Source: Prorocentrum cordatum (taxonomy: Eukaryota; Sar; Dinophyceae; Prorocentrales; Prorocentraceae). From it: a DNA stretch of 64,000 bases. The notes beneath the pieces are model-generated. The model searched no databases, had not been told where the DNA came from, and worked only from the letters and a program-made list of their open reading frames with translations. The translations under genes were made by a program, and so were the position numbers. Where the stretch lies: NCBI GenBank assembly GCA_963575745.1, contig CAUYUJ010019860.1, positions 553,116-617,115 on the forward strand, given 5' to 3'. Below, one piece after another: positions 1-8,742 of the stretch (the first letter of the stretch is position 1; each line of letters opens with the position of its first letter).

Positions 1-3000
1 GGGATCCCCACAGCGCTGCTGGGATGGCGCCGTGACTGTCCTGCAGGTGGTACAGAAGGTCGAAGAGGCAGGCCAGTTTGCCCGCGCGCCGCCGCTGCTC
101 GATCTTTGAGCCGAGCCCGATGCCACGGATGGCCCCCGCCCCCATGGCCTGGAGGTCAGCATCCGCGGGGATCGCCTCGGGCTCGACGATGGCCACGTAA
201 GGATGCAGCCACGAGGCCTCGTCAAGCGGCTCGGCGCCGCCTGTCTGAAACAGGCGCTTGTAGGCGTGCAAGGCCCGCAGGAGGCAGTGCAGGTCATCCT
301 TGCCCTCAGGCTCGGCGGCCCCTGCGGGTGCAAAAGTCCTCAGCCACGACGCCGCGCTCTGGAAAGCACCTTGCCAGGCGGGTCCCCACCTCACCACTGT
401 GATCTTCTCACCGCCTAGGTTGAGGCGCCACGCTAGGGCGCTGGCGGCCCCTGGAGGCAAGGGCTGCTCAGCGGCCGCCGAGGCCGTGCGCCGCGCTGCG
501 AAGGCTGCAGCCGCGGCGCTTCCAGCGTCACCACTGTGAGAGCCGCTGAGAGGCAGCTCGGGCTCAGAAGCTCGACCAAGCGCGAAGCCGCTCGAAGACC
601 CCCCTTTCTCGGCGGCACGCCCTCCTCCCTGCGGGGCCGCAACAGCATCGCTGGAAGAGCGCATGCCTACCGATGTCGGAGGGGCCTGAGCAGCGGAGTC
701 CGCGCGGGAGCTGGCTGGCCGCTGCAAAGTGGCGGGGCTCGGGCGACGCTTCGGAGCGACTCGAGGGGAGCGCACCACGCGACGCCCAGGCGACGCACGG
801 GAACGCGACGCCGCACGCCCACCAGAGTGGTGACGGGGTGGCGATGGCGGCGGGGGGACGGGCCGCGGCGTCTCGGTGCCAGCACGCGTGCCGCGGCCCC
901 GAGAGCGGCTGCGAGCCGCAGCGTGAGCGGCGGGCGGGGAGGCCTCCGCGCGGCGAGGGAAGGCCGCCTGCAAGCGGCGGAGGGCCTCAGGGTTAAGGCC
1001 CGCCACGACGCGCTCGAGGTCCACCGAGGAGTCAGTGAGGGCACTCAAAACGACGTCCTCGAGCTCCGTCGGTGAGTCCTCCTCGCACGCGGGCTCCGCT
1101 CTCGAGCGGCTGCGGGCGCTCGCTGGAGGAGACCCCTCAGGAGTGTGCGGGCCTTCCGATGCCTCCCCCGCCGGCGGCCCCGACGGCTCCTCAGGCGCGC
1201 TCGAGACGTCGATGGGAGGCGAGGAGCAGCCTCCCGAGGGGGAAGTGTAATCAGTCCCGTACGGGTTCAGAGACCGCGTGCGGCTGCGGGCAGGGCTGCG
1301 GCTCCGCGGTGGAGGGCCCACTCCCGCGGCGGAGCTGGGGCGTGCCGCGCCTGCCCAGCGACGCGCATTAGCAGTGCGACGCGCCCTGCGGCCCGGCGTC
1401 GTGGCGGCTCCCTCTTCAGGGGCGGGTAGCGCCGCCGTCGAAGCTCGCCGCTGCTTCTTGGCGCGCTTGTTGCGCGCGGCGCCCGTGCGCGAGGCGGAGT
1501 GTGGCGCGTGATCACCGCGATTGGGCTGGTCCTCGACAGCCTCGTCCCGCGGGCCCAGGCGGGCGCGGACCGCGCGCCCCTCGCGACGGCTGAAGCTGGA
1601 CGCTGGGTCGTCGGCAGGCCTCGCCAAGGTGCGCGGGTCCACAGCTTCCACCTCGGCCAGAGAGCGCCCAGTAGACGACGCGGGGGCGTCCCCAGCACGA
1701 GCGGCGCGATCCGCGTTGGCGAGGCCCGTCGAGACCTCAGCGTTGTGCAGGACGGCGCGGAGAGTTTTGCGCCAATCCCGACCCAGCTGGACGGGAGCCG
1801 TACGCGGCAAGCCCGCGGCCTCACGACTGGCGGCCTCGCGCAAGCGACGGAAGTAGGCGCGGTCGGCCATCCCTTCCGCGAGCTCAGCACGAGCGACGGC
1901 ACGCTCGCCTTCGCCGCGTGCTGGAGCCTGCACCGTGCGCCTGGTGGCGTCGGCACGCGCGGTGCGGAGTGCGTCGAGCTCCACGCGGCCGCGCGACACG
2001 GCGGAGGCGAGGATGGCATCAGACTCAGCCGCCCGCGTCGCGAGGGCAGACGAAACCCTGCTTGGGAGAGGCGCACCCGAGGCGGGGAGGGCAGCCCGAG
2101 GGGCCAGCTCGGCGCTCGCCAGGGCGACCCGCGAAGAGACCGCTTCCTCGAGCGCCTGAAGGGCCATGGCCGACCCAGGAGCCAGCTTGCCCTTGCGGGC
2201 GCCCTTCCCTGCCGCTTTTGCCTGGGCGAAGGCGCGAGCGGCAGGACCGTCACCGCCCGTGCTAGGAGCGGCGGGCGGCGCGGCGGCCTGCGAGAGGGCC
2301 TGGAGCAGCACTGACTTGGCGTCGCAGAGCTGCTTCCACTTGAGCGCGCGGGCTGCTCGCTCGTCGGCCCCCAAGTGTGCAGGAGTCCTGTCTGGATGGC
2401 AGACCAGGGACTGGCGCCTGAAGGCGGCCTCAATGGTGCTGCGCGAGGCCCCGTCCACGACGCCAAGCAGCTGGCGAGAGGCGCTCACCCTGGCCGCTCG
2501 CTGGAAGACGCGGGGGGTAGCAGCCGTGGCCCCCTTTGGCGCTTCCCGCGAGCCGACACGCGACGAGCCCCCCCCGATCGCAGGCGGAGGGGCCGCCGCG
2601 GCCTTGGAACGGAGGGCCAGGGGCGGCGCACGCTTGGCGGCGGGGGGAGCCGAACCAGCGCTGGCGGCGACAGGGTCGGGGCCGTGCGAGCCGCCCGCCG
2701 AGGACGCAGACGCTTTGGGCGTGGCGTCTGCTGTGGATGTGAGACGCCGATCGCAGTCAGCGAAGAGCGCGTTGCGAGGCCCGCGACGCTCTCCGCTGGC
2801 GAGAGCAGCTTCGCTGACGCTCTCGGCGGCGCCCGAGGGGTCGAGGGCTTCGCCCTGGGCGCCGTCGCCGGCGGCGTCGGCGGCCATGCCCGCACCCACC
2901 GGGAGAGGGGGGGCGGCCGCCCAACGGTGGCTGAGCAACCCCTCAGGGCCTCGAGCCACAAGCTGCGCAACAAATCGGCCCCAGAGACAGGTAGGGAATG

Positions 3001-3154
3001 GCGAGCGAGAGTCGGCGTACGCGATGCAATCAAAGCGAGTAAATTCTCCTCTCTCGGCTTCCACTAACCAGGCGGGAGGGTCACGGGACGGGGGCCTCAC
3101 CGCGCGGTTGCGCGTGGGATCGTCGGCCCTATGCACGTCCGTGGGCACGTACAT
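1..3154 (-). CDS. Retroelement ORF with RNase H tail and J-domain (C-terminus off window)
   Basis: This frame has no stop from the ATG at 3154 to the window edge, about 1051 codons, so the protein end is missing. Its first codons (MYVPTDVHRADDPTRN) read as the continuation of the RNase H domain of the upstream pol frame, which overlaps to 3097; it may be a separate ORF or pol reached by a frameshift near 3150-3160. Residues about 225-290 look like a J-domain: a helix I-II segment LLGVVDGASRSTIEAAFRR, the HPD tripeptide at residues 253-255 (2398-2390), then a basic helix with KWKQLCDAKSVLL. J-domains bind Hsp70 and stimulate its ATPase; that this one does so is inferred. The remainder is Ala/Arg/Glu-rich and probably helical. 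No HxxR...Y recombinase motif is visible. Start choice is uncertain. Confidence 0.6.
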   Translation of the reverse strand, partial: MYVPTDVHRADDPTRNRAVRPPSRDPPAWLVEAERGEFTRFDCIAYADSRSPFPTCLWGRFVAQLVARGPEGLLSHRWAAAPPLPVGAGMAADAAGDGAQGEALDPSGAAESVSEAALASGERRGPRNALFADCDRRLTSTADATPKASASSAGGSHGPDPVAASAGSAPPAAKRAPPLALRSKAAAAPPPAIGGGSSRVGSREAPKGATAATPRVFQRAARVSASRQLLGVVDGASRSTIEAAFRRQSLVCHPDRTPAHLGADERAARALKWKQLCDAKSVLLQALSQAAAPPAAPSTGGDGPAARAFAQAKAAGKGARKGKLAPGSAMALQALEEAVSSRVALASAELAPRAALPASGAPLPSRVSSALATRAAESDAILASAVSRGRVELDALRTARADATRRTVQAPARGEGERAVARAELAEGMADRAYFRRLREAASREAAGLPRTAPVQLGRDWRKTLRAVLHNAEVSTGLANADRAARAGDAPASSTGRSLAEVEAVDPRTLARPADDPASSFSRREGRAVRARLGPRDEAVEDQPNRGDHAPHSASRTGAARNKRAKKQRRASTAALPAPEEGAATTPGRRARRTANARRWAGAARPSSAAGVGPPPRSRSPARSRTRSLNPYGTDYTSPSGGCSSPPIDVSSAPEEPSGPPAGEASEGPHTPEGSPPASARSRSRAEPACEEDSPTELEDVVLSALTDSSVDLERVVAGLNPEALRRLQAAFPRRAEASPPAAHAAARSRSRGRGTRAGTETPRPVPPPPSPPRHHSGGRAASRSRASPGRRVVRSPRVAPKRRPSPATLQRPASSRADSAAQAPPTSVGMRSSSDAVAAPQGGGRAAEKGGSSSGFALGRASEPELPLSGSHSGDAGSAAAAAFAARRTASAAAEQPLPPGAASALAWRLNLGGEKITVVRWGPAWQGAFQSAASWLRTFAPAGAAEPEGKDDLHCLLRALHAYKRLFQTGGAEPLDEASWLHPYVAIVEPEAIPADADLQAMGAGAIRGIGLGSKIEQRRRAGKLACLFDLLYHLQDSHGAIPAALWGS

Positions 3155-5907
3155 GCCTCCCATATATAACCTCCTCCTATCACATAGGGCAAAGTGGTCG
3201 AGAGAACATGAGATAGACCAGGAGAGCTGCTGCGCCCGTGCGCGGTCGCGCCCAAAGCCACTTTTGAATCCAGGAGAACGGGGATCCGAGAGTCAGGGAG
3301 GCGAACACAGCAGTATTTGCACAGACTCTTATACACTGTTGTCTCAAGGATGTTGATGTGACGAGGCATGCGGAACTCCCATTTGTACGCGAGCCGAAAG
3401 CGCAGCGCCTCTGATAGCTCGGTGACCCAACGCGGCGCGACGGGGGGCTCAATAGAAGGGAGCCCCAGGTCGTGATGCAGTTGGGTGAGCTCAGGGCCCA
3501 AGGGCACGCCGCGGCTGAGTACGGCGAGGAGGCTCCGATTGTGCAGAATCGTGTGCCACCCCCCGTGCTCCGATCTGCGCCACAGCTCGGCAGAGAGCTG
3601 CGGGCTGATAGGAGCGCGGACAACGCCCCCCCAGCCGAGAGACGCGTCCGTACCGAACAACTCGGGGCAAGGCTGCGCCCGAAGGTCGGTTATAGCCGTA
3701 AAGGCTAAGAAGGTGCAGGCCAGGAGCTCGTCGCGAACATAAGGGGGCAGGTCGTATTCGATGCCGTCCTCGGTTGCCAGGCGCGACAAGAAGTTGTAGA
3801 CGTGCGTAAAGATGGCGAGCAGCGGGCGGCGATAGAGGAAGACCTGGACCCAGCAGCCCACCAGAGAGGCTAGCAGGGAGCGGGTGGTGATCCCGAGGTA
3901 GATTTGGATCAGGGTCAGCCTGCACAGGGCCACCGTCCGCACAAGAGGAGCGCAGACGATGCCTATACGCCCCTCCACTTCGGCGCCCACCACCACCTTG
4001 TGCGTTTCGCCGCGCGCGCGCTTGCCTGGATGCTGTATCAGGCCCACGCGCGGGTAACCCGCATCACAGGCGGCAAAGACCTCACGATCACGGCGACACG
4101 GGTCGTCGGGGCGAGGAGCGGAGCCACGCCACGAGAGCTTCTGAAAACCTGTATGGTCATCAATATTCAGCATCTCGACAAACGGGCCCCGCGGGAAGGG
4201 CGAGCGGTGGACAACCTGCTCGTGAGGCCGCAAAGCCCCGAAGCTGTGCAAGACGCCTTCATGCGCAGAGTTGGCAATCTCCACAGCCATGTTGTCGCCC
4301 ATCGCCAGAGCATTGAGGCAGGGCGCGACATCCACACCTTCCAGCTCGGGGCGCCAGGCTCGAAAGGCCTTGAAACGCGAGGATGGCAGGCGAACGCGCA
4401 GGGCGTTACGTCTGGCGCGCGCGGGGGGGACGCGGAAAGTATAGTAAAACTCCCGTAGGTCGTCACAAGAAACTGCCAGCCACTCCCCAGGTGCCAGCCC
4501 CAAACGGCACAGCAGGAAACCTTGGCCAAGGCGCTGGGTGCTGGACGAAATTGAAGCACAGCGGCTGTTCACGACCGTGGGGTTCAGGATCAGCCTGTCG
4601 TAATCGCTGTCCTTCGGTACCCTGAAAGCTCCACAGGCTTCATCCCAGGCGAGGTCCGAAGCAGGAGTCAGGTACAGGGCGCCGCAGGCATCCCACTTCT
4701 GGAGTAGGGCCCACAGCTCGGCGCGGTCCATATGGACGCGCGCACCCTTCTGGCCAGCAGGCCACTCTGATGCCGGTAGCCGCATAACCTCAGGATCGAT
4801 GAAAGCTTCGCGGACTCGAGCGTCAGAGAGGAAGGGAACGGGATCAAACTCTGGCGAATAATCCCACTTGATGCGAGACGCCCTGACTTTCAAATCGAAG
4901 GGCTCGGCCTGGGTGGAGTCCCAAGCCGCCGCAGTCGCCAACGACCCAGGCACAGGAGGAGCGCCGGTCGGGCAGTGCCGCATGGGGGCGGGTACGGAAG
5001 AAGAGGAGGTGAAAGAGGCCTCCAAAGCTGCAACATGGGTGGCCAGGCCATGGAGCGAGACCTCAGTGGAGTCGAACTTGGCGAAGGCTCGACCTAAGTC
5101 GCTCTTGCCGCCACGGGCGAGGCGAACTGCGATCCGACACAACCGTTCGATACGGGTGCGGACGCCCTCCTGGCAGGGCGAGACCGTGGCGCGGACGCGA
5201 GCCTCGGCGGGAGCGAGGCTGGGGTGACCCAAGGTGAGCCAGTTCAACGCAATAACCGAATACTGCGCGAGCGTCCGCGCCGCGCGCCGCAGTCTCCAGC
5301 GCTCCCTGCGCCTCGCCGACAAGCCGTCAGGCGGGGGACCAAGAGGTGGAGCAGGCGGGCACGGCCAAGGATCGCGGGGAGGCGGCCCCAAAAGGTACGG
5401 GCCGTCCCTGTCCATTGCACGCATAGATGAGCGGGAGAAAGATCCAAGAGAACATCGAGCACCCATCCCAACCTGGGACAGCGCTGCTGCCCAGTGGGTG
5501 ATATCAATGTTCGCGCCTGGGAACAGGCGCAGCAAGGCAGACAAGTCAGCGACGAATGGCGCGACTTTGGCAAGAGCAGCAGGGGTGCTTGAAGGAGAAC
5601 AGGCACCAGCAGGGACACCAACCTCAGGGGCTGCAGGCCCCCTGGAGGGCGCGCTCGACTGAGGCAAGCGTCGGCCAAAATGGCCGAAGGGATCCGAGAA
5701 GCGGTTCGGAGCAGAGCGAAGGGCGTGGTGGCGGAACGTACTCCTCCCTGCGGGGCCGCAACAGCATCGCTGGAAGAGCGCATTCCTACCCTCACGCCCT
5801 CGCTGTGCCCAAACGCGCCTAGCAACCGCAACAGCGTCGGTGCAGTCTGTGTGCGGCGGCGTACCCCGGCCCCGCGAAGGCCCACCCTTCCAGGAGGCGG
5901 GCGCCAT
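3097..5907 (-). CDS. Reverse transcriptase-RNase H polyprotein (pol) of retroelement 1
   Basis: A 936-residue product if translation starts at the ATG at 5907-5905, which lies 8 nt after the gag stop. The frame is open far upstream of that ATG, but there it is Arg-rich and out of frame with gag, so the upstream part is a shadow. RT signatures: motif A near residue 480 (SCDDLREFYYTF), motif B (ALAMGDNMAVEIANSAHEG), and catalytic IDD at residues 582-584 (4164-4156). RNase H signatures follow: FGTDASLGWGG near residue 751, then NILETTVYKSL and LLDSKVALGATAHGRSSS. The frame ends shortly after, while the RNase H tail continues in the next frame from 3154. This arrangement is typical of RT-RH modules in DIRS-like elements of dinoflagellates. 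The enzyme copies element RNA and degrades the RNA strand. Confidence 0.8.
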   Translation of the reverse strand: MAPASWKGGPSRGRGTPPHTDCTDAVAVARRVWAQRGREGRNALFQRCCCGPAGRSTFRHHALRSAPNRFSDPFGHFGRRLPQSSAPSRGPAAPEVGVPAGACSPSSTPAALAKVAPFVADLSALLRLFPGANIDITHWAAALSQVGMGARCSLGSFSRSSMRAMDRDGPYLLGPPPRDPWPCPPAPPLGPPPDGLSARRRERWRLRRAARTLAQYSVIALNWLTLGHPSLAPAEARVRATVSPCQEGVRTRIERLCRIAVRLARGGKSDLGRAFAKFDSTEVSLHGLATHVAALEASFTSSSSVPAPMRHCPTGAPPVPGSLATAAAWDSTQAEPFDLKVRASRIKWDYSPEFDPVPFLSDARVREAFIDPEVMRLPASEWPAGQKGARVHMDRAELWALLQKWDACGALYLTPASDLAWDEACGAFRVPKDSDYDRLILNPTVVNSRCASISSSTQRLGQGFLLCRLGLAPGEWLAVSCDDLREFYYTFRVPPARARRNALRVRLPSSRFKAFRAWRPELEGVDVAPCLNALAMGDNMAVEIANSAHEGVLHSFGALRPHEQVVHRSPFPRGPFVEMLNIDDHTGFQKLSWRGSAPRPDDPCRRDREVFAACDAGYPRVGLIQHPGKRARGETHKVVVGAEVEGRIGIVCAPLVRTVALCRLTLIQIYLGITTRSLLASLVGCWVQVFLYRRPLLAIFTHVYNFLSRLATEDGIEYDLPPYVRDELLACTFLAFTAITDLRAQPCPELFGTDASLGWGGVVRAPISPQLSAELWRRSEHGGWHTILHNRSLLAVLSRGVPLGPELTQLHHDLGLPSIEPPVAPRWVTELSEALRFRLAYKWEFRMPRHINILETTVYKSLCKYCCVRLPDSRIPVLLDSKVALGATAHGRSSSPGLSHVLSTTLPYVIGGGYIWEACTCPRTCIGPTIPRATAR

Positions 5908-5915
5908 AGGCGCCT

Positions 5916-7856
5916 TCAGTCCTTCTTGGGCACCGCCTTCGGTGCCTTGGAAGCACCCTGGGACTTGAAGGGCTGCTTCGAAACCTTGGGCTGCTTGGGC
6001 TGGTGAGGTGGATGCTTGGGGAGCGCGTCGGCGCGCTCGGCGTCGAGCCGCGCCCGAAATGCTTGCAGCTCCTTCACGTATTCGCCCTGCGCCGACAGCC
6101 AGCGAGGATCCACCAGGGGTGAAAACGGGGTCTGGGCCTCGCGCTCCGTGTGACGACTGGTCACGCGACACGGGGGAGGCTCCAGTCCCGTGAGGAACCA
6201 GGCGGCTTCGAGATAGCCGCGGTCCCCCGCCAGCTGGTCGATGAACATACACTGACACGTCAGAAGAGTCTGGACTCTCTCGGGGTTGCCCTCCTCGCAG
6301 GCCCGCCACAGCTCGGCGCTGAGGAAGGCGAAATGCGTCAACAACTCGTGCGTCGTCGGCTGAGCCCCCAAAGGACTGTGCTCCCGAAAGTACTGATGCA
6401 TGGCCATGGGGGTCACGGCGCTGACTTCCACGCCCAGAACGCGGGCCAAATTCTCCTTCATCAGCCCTCGCACGTCGGGGCCGTGCTGTATCAGCGCTTG
6501 CTGCCACTCGCGCCTCCGAGCAATGCCCCCCATCTGAGCCGATGCGGGCGCGGGGTCGCCCGAACTCGCGGGCGGAGATTGAGCTGAGTCGCTCAGGGTC
6601 CCCAGCAGCGGATGGACGGTTGGGCGATGGCCCCGCCCCTGCTGCAGAAGGAGGGACTGGTGCAGGCACTGTAGCATGAGGCTGAGGTCCGTCGGATTGG
6701 CCGCATGGGGCGGCTCTAACCCGTCGGCGCCGCCCACCTCGGCAAAGCCGTCGGCCGCAGCGGGATGGGCTAGCCCAGGTGGCGGCGGGGGACCCATCGT
6801 TCCGAAACCGGACAAAGGGGCCCGAGGGACAGCAAGAGAGCGCGCCTTTTCCCATGCCGAGACCAGCGCGGAGGTCGGACCCTTGGGACGCGCGGAGACC
6901 CGCTGTGGAGCCACGGGTGCGTGGGACAGGGCGGCCTCGACCCCCGCAGGATCCAGCCCGAGGCGCACCGCTTCGTCGCTGAAAAGCTGAGGCACCTCGG
7001 GCCGATCGCTCCGAGCAGCCGGAGCGGAGCCCAGCGGCTCGGGTCGGCCGACCATCGTGGAGGCCGCGTGGGCTGCAAGCAAAGCGCGCATTTCGGCAGC
7101 TACTTCGGCACGAGTCATAGGAGCCCCGTCGTCCAGAGCCGCCGCAGGGGCACCAGGAGCGATCGGAGCGGGACCCGCGACCCGTGGCGGCGCGGCTGTG
7201 GCCGCGCGCTTCGCGGGCGGGCCGCGCGGCGCTCCAGCGTCCGCGGGAGATCGCGCACTTGGGGCCGTGCGTTCGGCTTCCTCGTCGGCCGCGAACCCTT
7301 CGGGCTCCTCCATCTCGTCGGCAGAGTGATAGGGAGTAGCCCGATCGGCCCCTGGGAGCGGCTCTTCCCCTGCGGTAGGCGGAGCGCCGTGCAAGCGTGC
7401 GTAACCCTCGCGAAGCACCCGAACCCCTGAAGGATGAGGCCAATAGACGCGGCCCCGCACCTCGGCGAAGGGAACGATGGCTGCGTCCTCGCCGAACTCT
7501 AGAGGGTAAAGCGACTCGAGCTCGAGCTCTGCAACCTCGATATCCACGACGAGGACGGATGCAGTAGTGGCGAGCGGCCGCGAAGCGGCCCCCTGGAGCT
7601 GGACGTCCACTAGCTGGAAAGGGCCTATCATCCCAGCAAAACCCCCCGCCTCGGCAGCCTCGAGCTCCGCCGTAGGGCGAAAGGCGCCAGGCAGGGCCAG
7701 AAGGATGCCCCCTTCTCGAGACGCGAGGGGGATAGCTGCCCAGCTGGTGTCGCCGTCGTCTAAACGCCATCGTGCGTAGCCGCGAGCCGTGGGAGCCGCG
7801 AATGGGTAGAGCTCGGGCCATAGAGGCCCTCCGCCGACTGGTGGCAGCTCGGCCAT
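5916..7856 (-). CDS. Gag-like ORF of retroelement 1
   Basis: 646 residues from the ATG at 7856 to the TGA at 5918-5916. I chose this ATG because it overlaps the stop of the upstream small ORF (TGATG) and because residues after it stop looking like a shadow frame; the frame itself is open to 8090. The N-terminal 200 residues form a non-repetitive, folded-looking region (MAELPPVGGGPLWPELY, then IPLASREGGILLALPGAF). A Pro/Ala-rich linker follows, then a helical C-terminal part with QQALIQHGPDVRGLMKENLA and LLTCQCMFIDQLAGDRGYLE, ending in a Lys/Pro-rich tail (PKHPPHQPKQPKVSKQPFKS). Position before pol and the basic tail suggest an RNA-binding gag. No CCHC knuckle is present. I do not recognise a specific family. 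Confidence 0.6.
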   Translation of the reverse strand: MAELPPVGGGPLWPELYPFAAPTARGYARWRLDDGDTSWAAIPLASREGGILLALPGAFRPTAELEAAEAGGFAGMIGPFQLVDVQLQGAASRPLATTASVLVVDIEVAELELESLYPLEFGEDAAIVPFAEVRGRVYWPHPSGVRVLREGYARLHGAPPTAGEEPLPGADRATPYHSADEMEEPEGFAADEEAERTAPSARSPADAGAPRGPPAKRAATAAPPRVAGPAPIAPGAPAAALDDGAPMTRAEVAAEMRALLAAHAASTMVGRPEPLGSAPAARSDRPEVPQLFSDEAVRLGLDPAGVEAALSHAPVAPQRVSARPKGPTSALVSAWEKARSLAVPRAPLSGFGTMGPPPPPGLAHPAAADGFAEVGGADGLEPPHAANPTDLSLMLQCLHQSLLLQQGRGHRPTVHPLLGTLSDSAQSPPASSGDPAPASAQMGGIARRREWQQALIQHGPDVRGLMKENLARVLGVEVSAVTPMAMHQYFREHSPLGAQPTTHELLTHFAFLSAELWRACEEGNPERVQTLLTCQCMFIDQLAGDRGYLEAAWFLTGLEPPPCRVTSRHTEREAQTPFSPLVDPRWLSAQGEYVKELQAFRARLDAERADALPKHPPHQPKQPKVSKQPFKSQGASKAPKAVPKKD

Positions 7857-8380
7857 CAATGGGTGCTGCCGTGGGAGCTGCTCCCCGAATGCTGGGCGTC
7901 TGCCCGCTCGAGCGCTCGAGGCCGAGGCGGAACCCCGTAAGCCAGCGCTCGCGCCGCACGGCGGTCCTGCCCAAGGGGGGCAGGCACCGCTCCGCGCGGC
8001 CAGACGGAGACCCTGAGTCTCCGCCACACGTGCGGGCCCAGCAGCCCGAAGCAGCAGCCTGCGCAGGCGCTGCACGCGGCCGTCACCCAAAGGAGGGCGA
8101 CGACCGTGCTGAGCAGCCAGGGAGAGACCCCGCCGCTCAGATCCACCGCCAGCCCGAGGCAGACGGTGGGGCAGGCGGAACCCGCCGAAGGGAGGGGACA
8201 GTAAGCCCCCTCACCCTCGGACGAGTCCGCCTGCTGGATGGACCAGGCCGGTGCAGGAGGCCCTGGGTCCTGAAGCACAGAGAGGGGGGCGGACACGAGC
8301 CGCTCGTAGAGCGCGGCCCGCAGCCCCCTGAAGAAGATCTCCCCAGCGCCTCCGAGAGCCGCTTGTGCGAGCGCCTGCAT
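7856..8380 (-). CDS. Small ORF with transmembrane segment upstream of gag
   Basis: About 174 residues from the ATG at 8380; the frame is open to an ATG at 8722, but that upstream part translates to low-complexity Ser/Pro from the GGA/TCC tract. The product begins MQALAQAALGGAGEIFFRGL and contains one strong hydrophobic segment near residues 105-130 (WLLSTVVALLWVTAACSACA) followed by a basic stretch (HVWRRLRVSVWPRG), the layout of a single-pass membrane protein. Its TGA (7858-7856) overlaps the gag ATG as TGATG, which would suit termination-reinitiation. The tyrosine-recombinase element at 37.6-53.1 kb also has hydrophobic segments near its N-terminus. Function unknown. Confidence 0.45.
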   Translation of the reverse strand: MQALAQAALGGAGEIFFRGLRAALYERLVSAPLSVLQDPGPPAPAWSIQQADSSEGEGAYCPLPSAGSACPTVCLGLAVDLSGGVSPWLLSTVVALLWVTAACSACAGCCFGLLGPHVWRRLRVSVWPRGAVPAPLGQDRRAARALAYGVPPRPRALERADAQHSGSSSHGSTH

Positions 8381-8462
8381 AAGGCGTCCGCACGCGCGGC
8401 CGACGGGGGGGCACTTGGGCAGAGAAGCTGCGGAGACAGCAGGAGCTTGCTCACAGAGAATA

Positions 8463-8620
8463 GAAGAAGCAGGAGGAGGAGGAGGAGAAGGATGAGAGAG
8501 ACGATATAATAAGTACGAGGAGGAGGAGGAAGAGGAGGAGGAAACGGCGGGCTGGAAGAGAAGCTGAAGGAAAGGAAGGACAGTGGGCGGCACGGGGAAG
8601 AGGAGGAGGATTCGATTCGA
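8463..8620. repeat. GGA/GAA-rich purine tract
   Basis: Plus strand is runs of AGGAGG and GAAGAGG with few interruptions. On the minus strand it gives poly-Ser/Pro in every frame, so open frames across it are not evidence of coding. Confidence 0.8.
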
Positions 8621-8742
8621 TTCGCACACCTTCGGCGCCAGCACTGTTTCTGTCCGAGTGGGTTCTCGTGCACTTGAGCTTTCGCAGAATCGCGCAATCG
8701 TGAACCGAGATGCTTCACACAACTCCGAATGGTTTCTGGCAC

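Larger units (their letters stand above)
1..8380 (-). mobile_element. Retroelement 1, truncated by the left window edge
   Basis: Four consecutive minus-strand reading frames form one module: a small ORF with a membrane segment (8380-7856), a gag-like ORF (7856-5916), an RT-RNase H ORF (5907-3097) and a further ORF with a J-domain (3154 to the edge). There is no integrase of the DDE type. The RT and RNase H resemble the DIRS/tyrosine-recombinase class of retroelements, but no recombinase lies in the visible part, so the class is an inference. The 5' boundary upstream of 8380 is not defined; a GGA/TCC-rich stretch follows at 8463-8620. Confidence 0.7.

Noticed and set aside
1267-2466. 399-codon minus frame (and a 271-codon plus frame) near the left edge
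   Set aside because: Ser/Arg/Pro-rich shadows of the continuous J-domain frame.
5908-7974. Upstream 690 codons of the pol frame of retroelement 1
   Set aside because: They are Arg/Ser/Gly-rich and overlap the well-formed gag frame; an ATG just after the gag stop is a better start.
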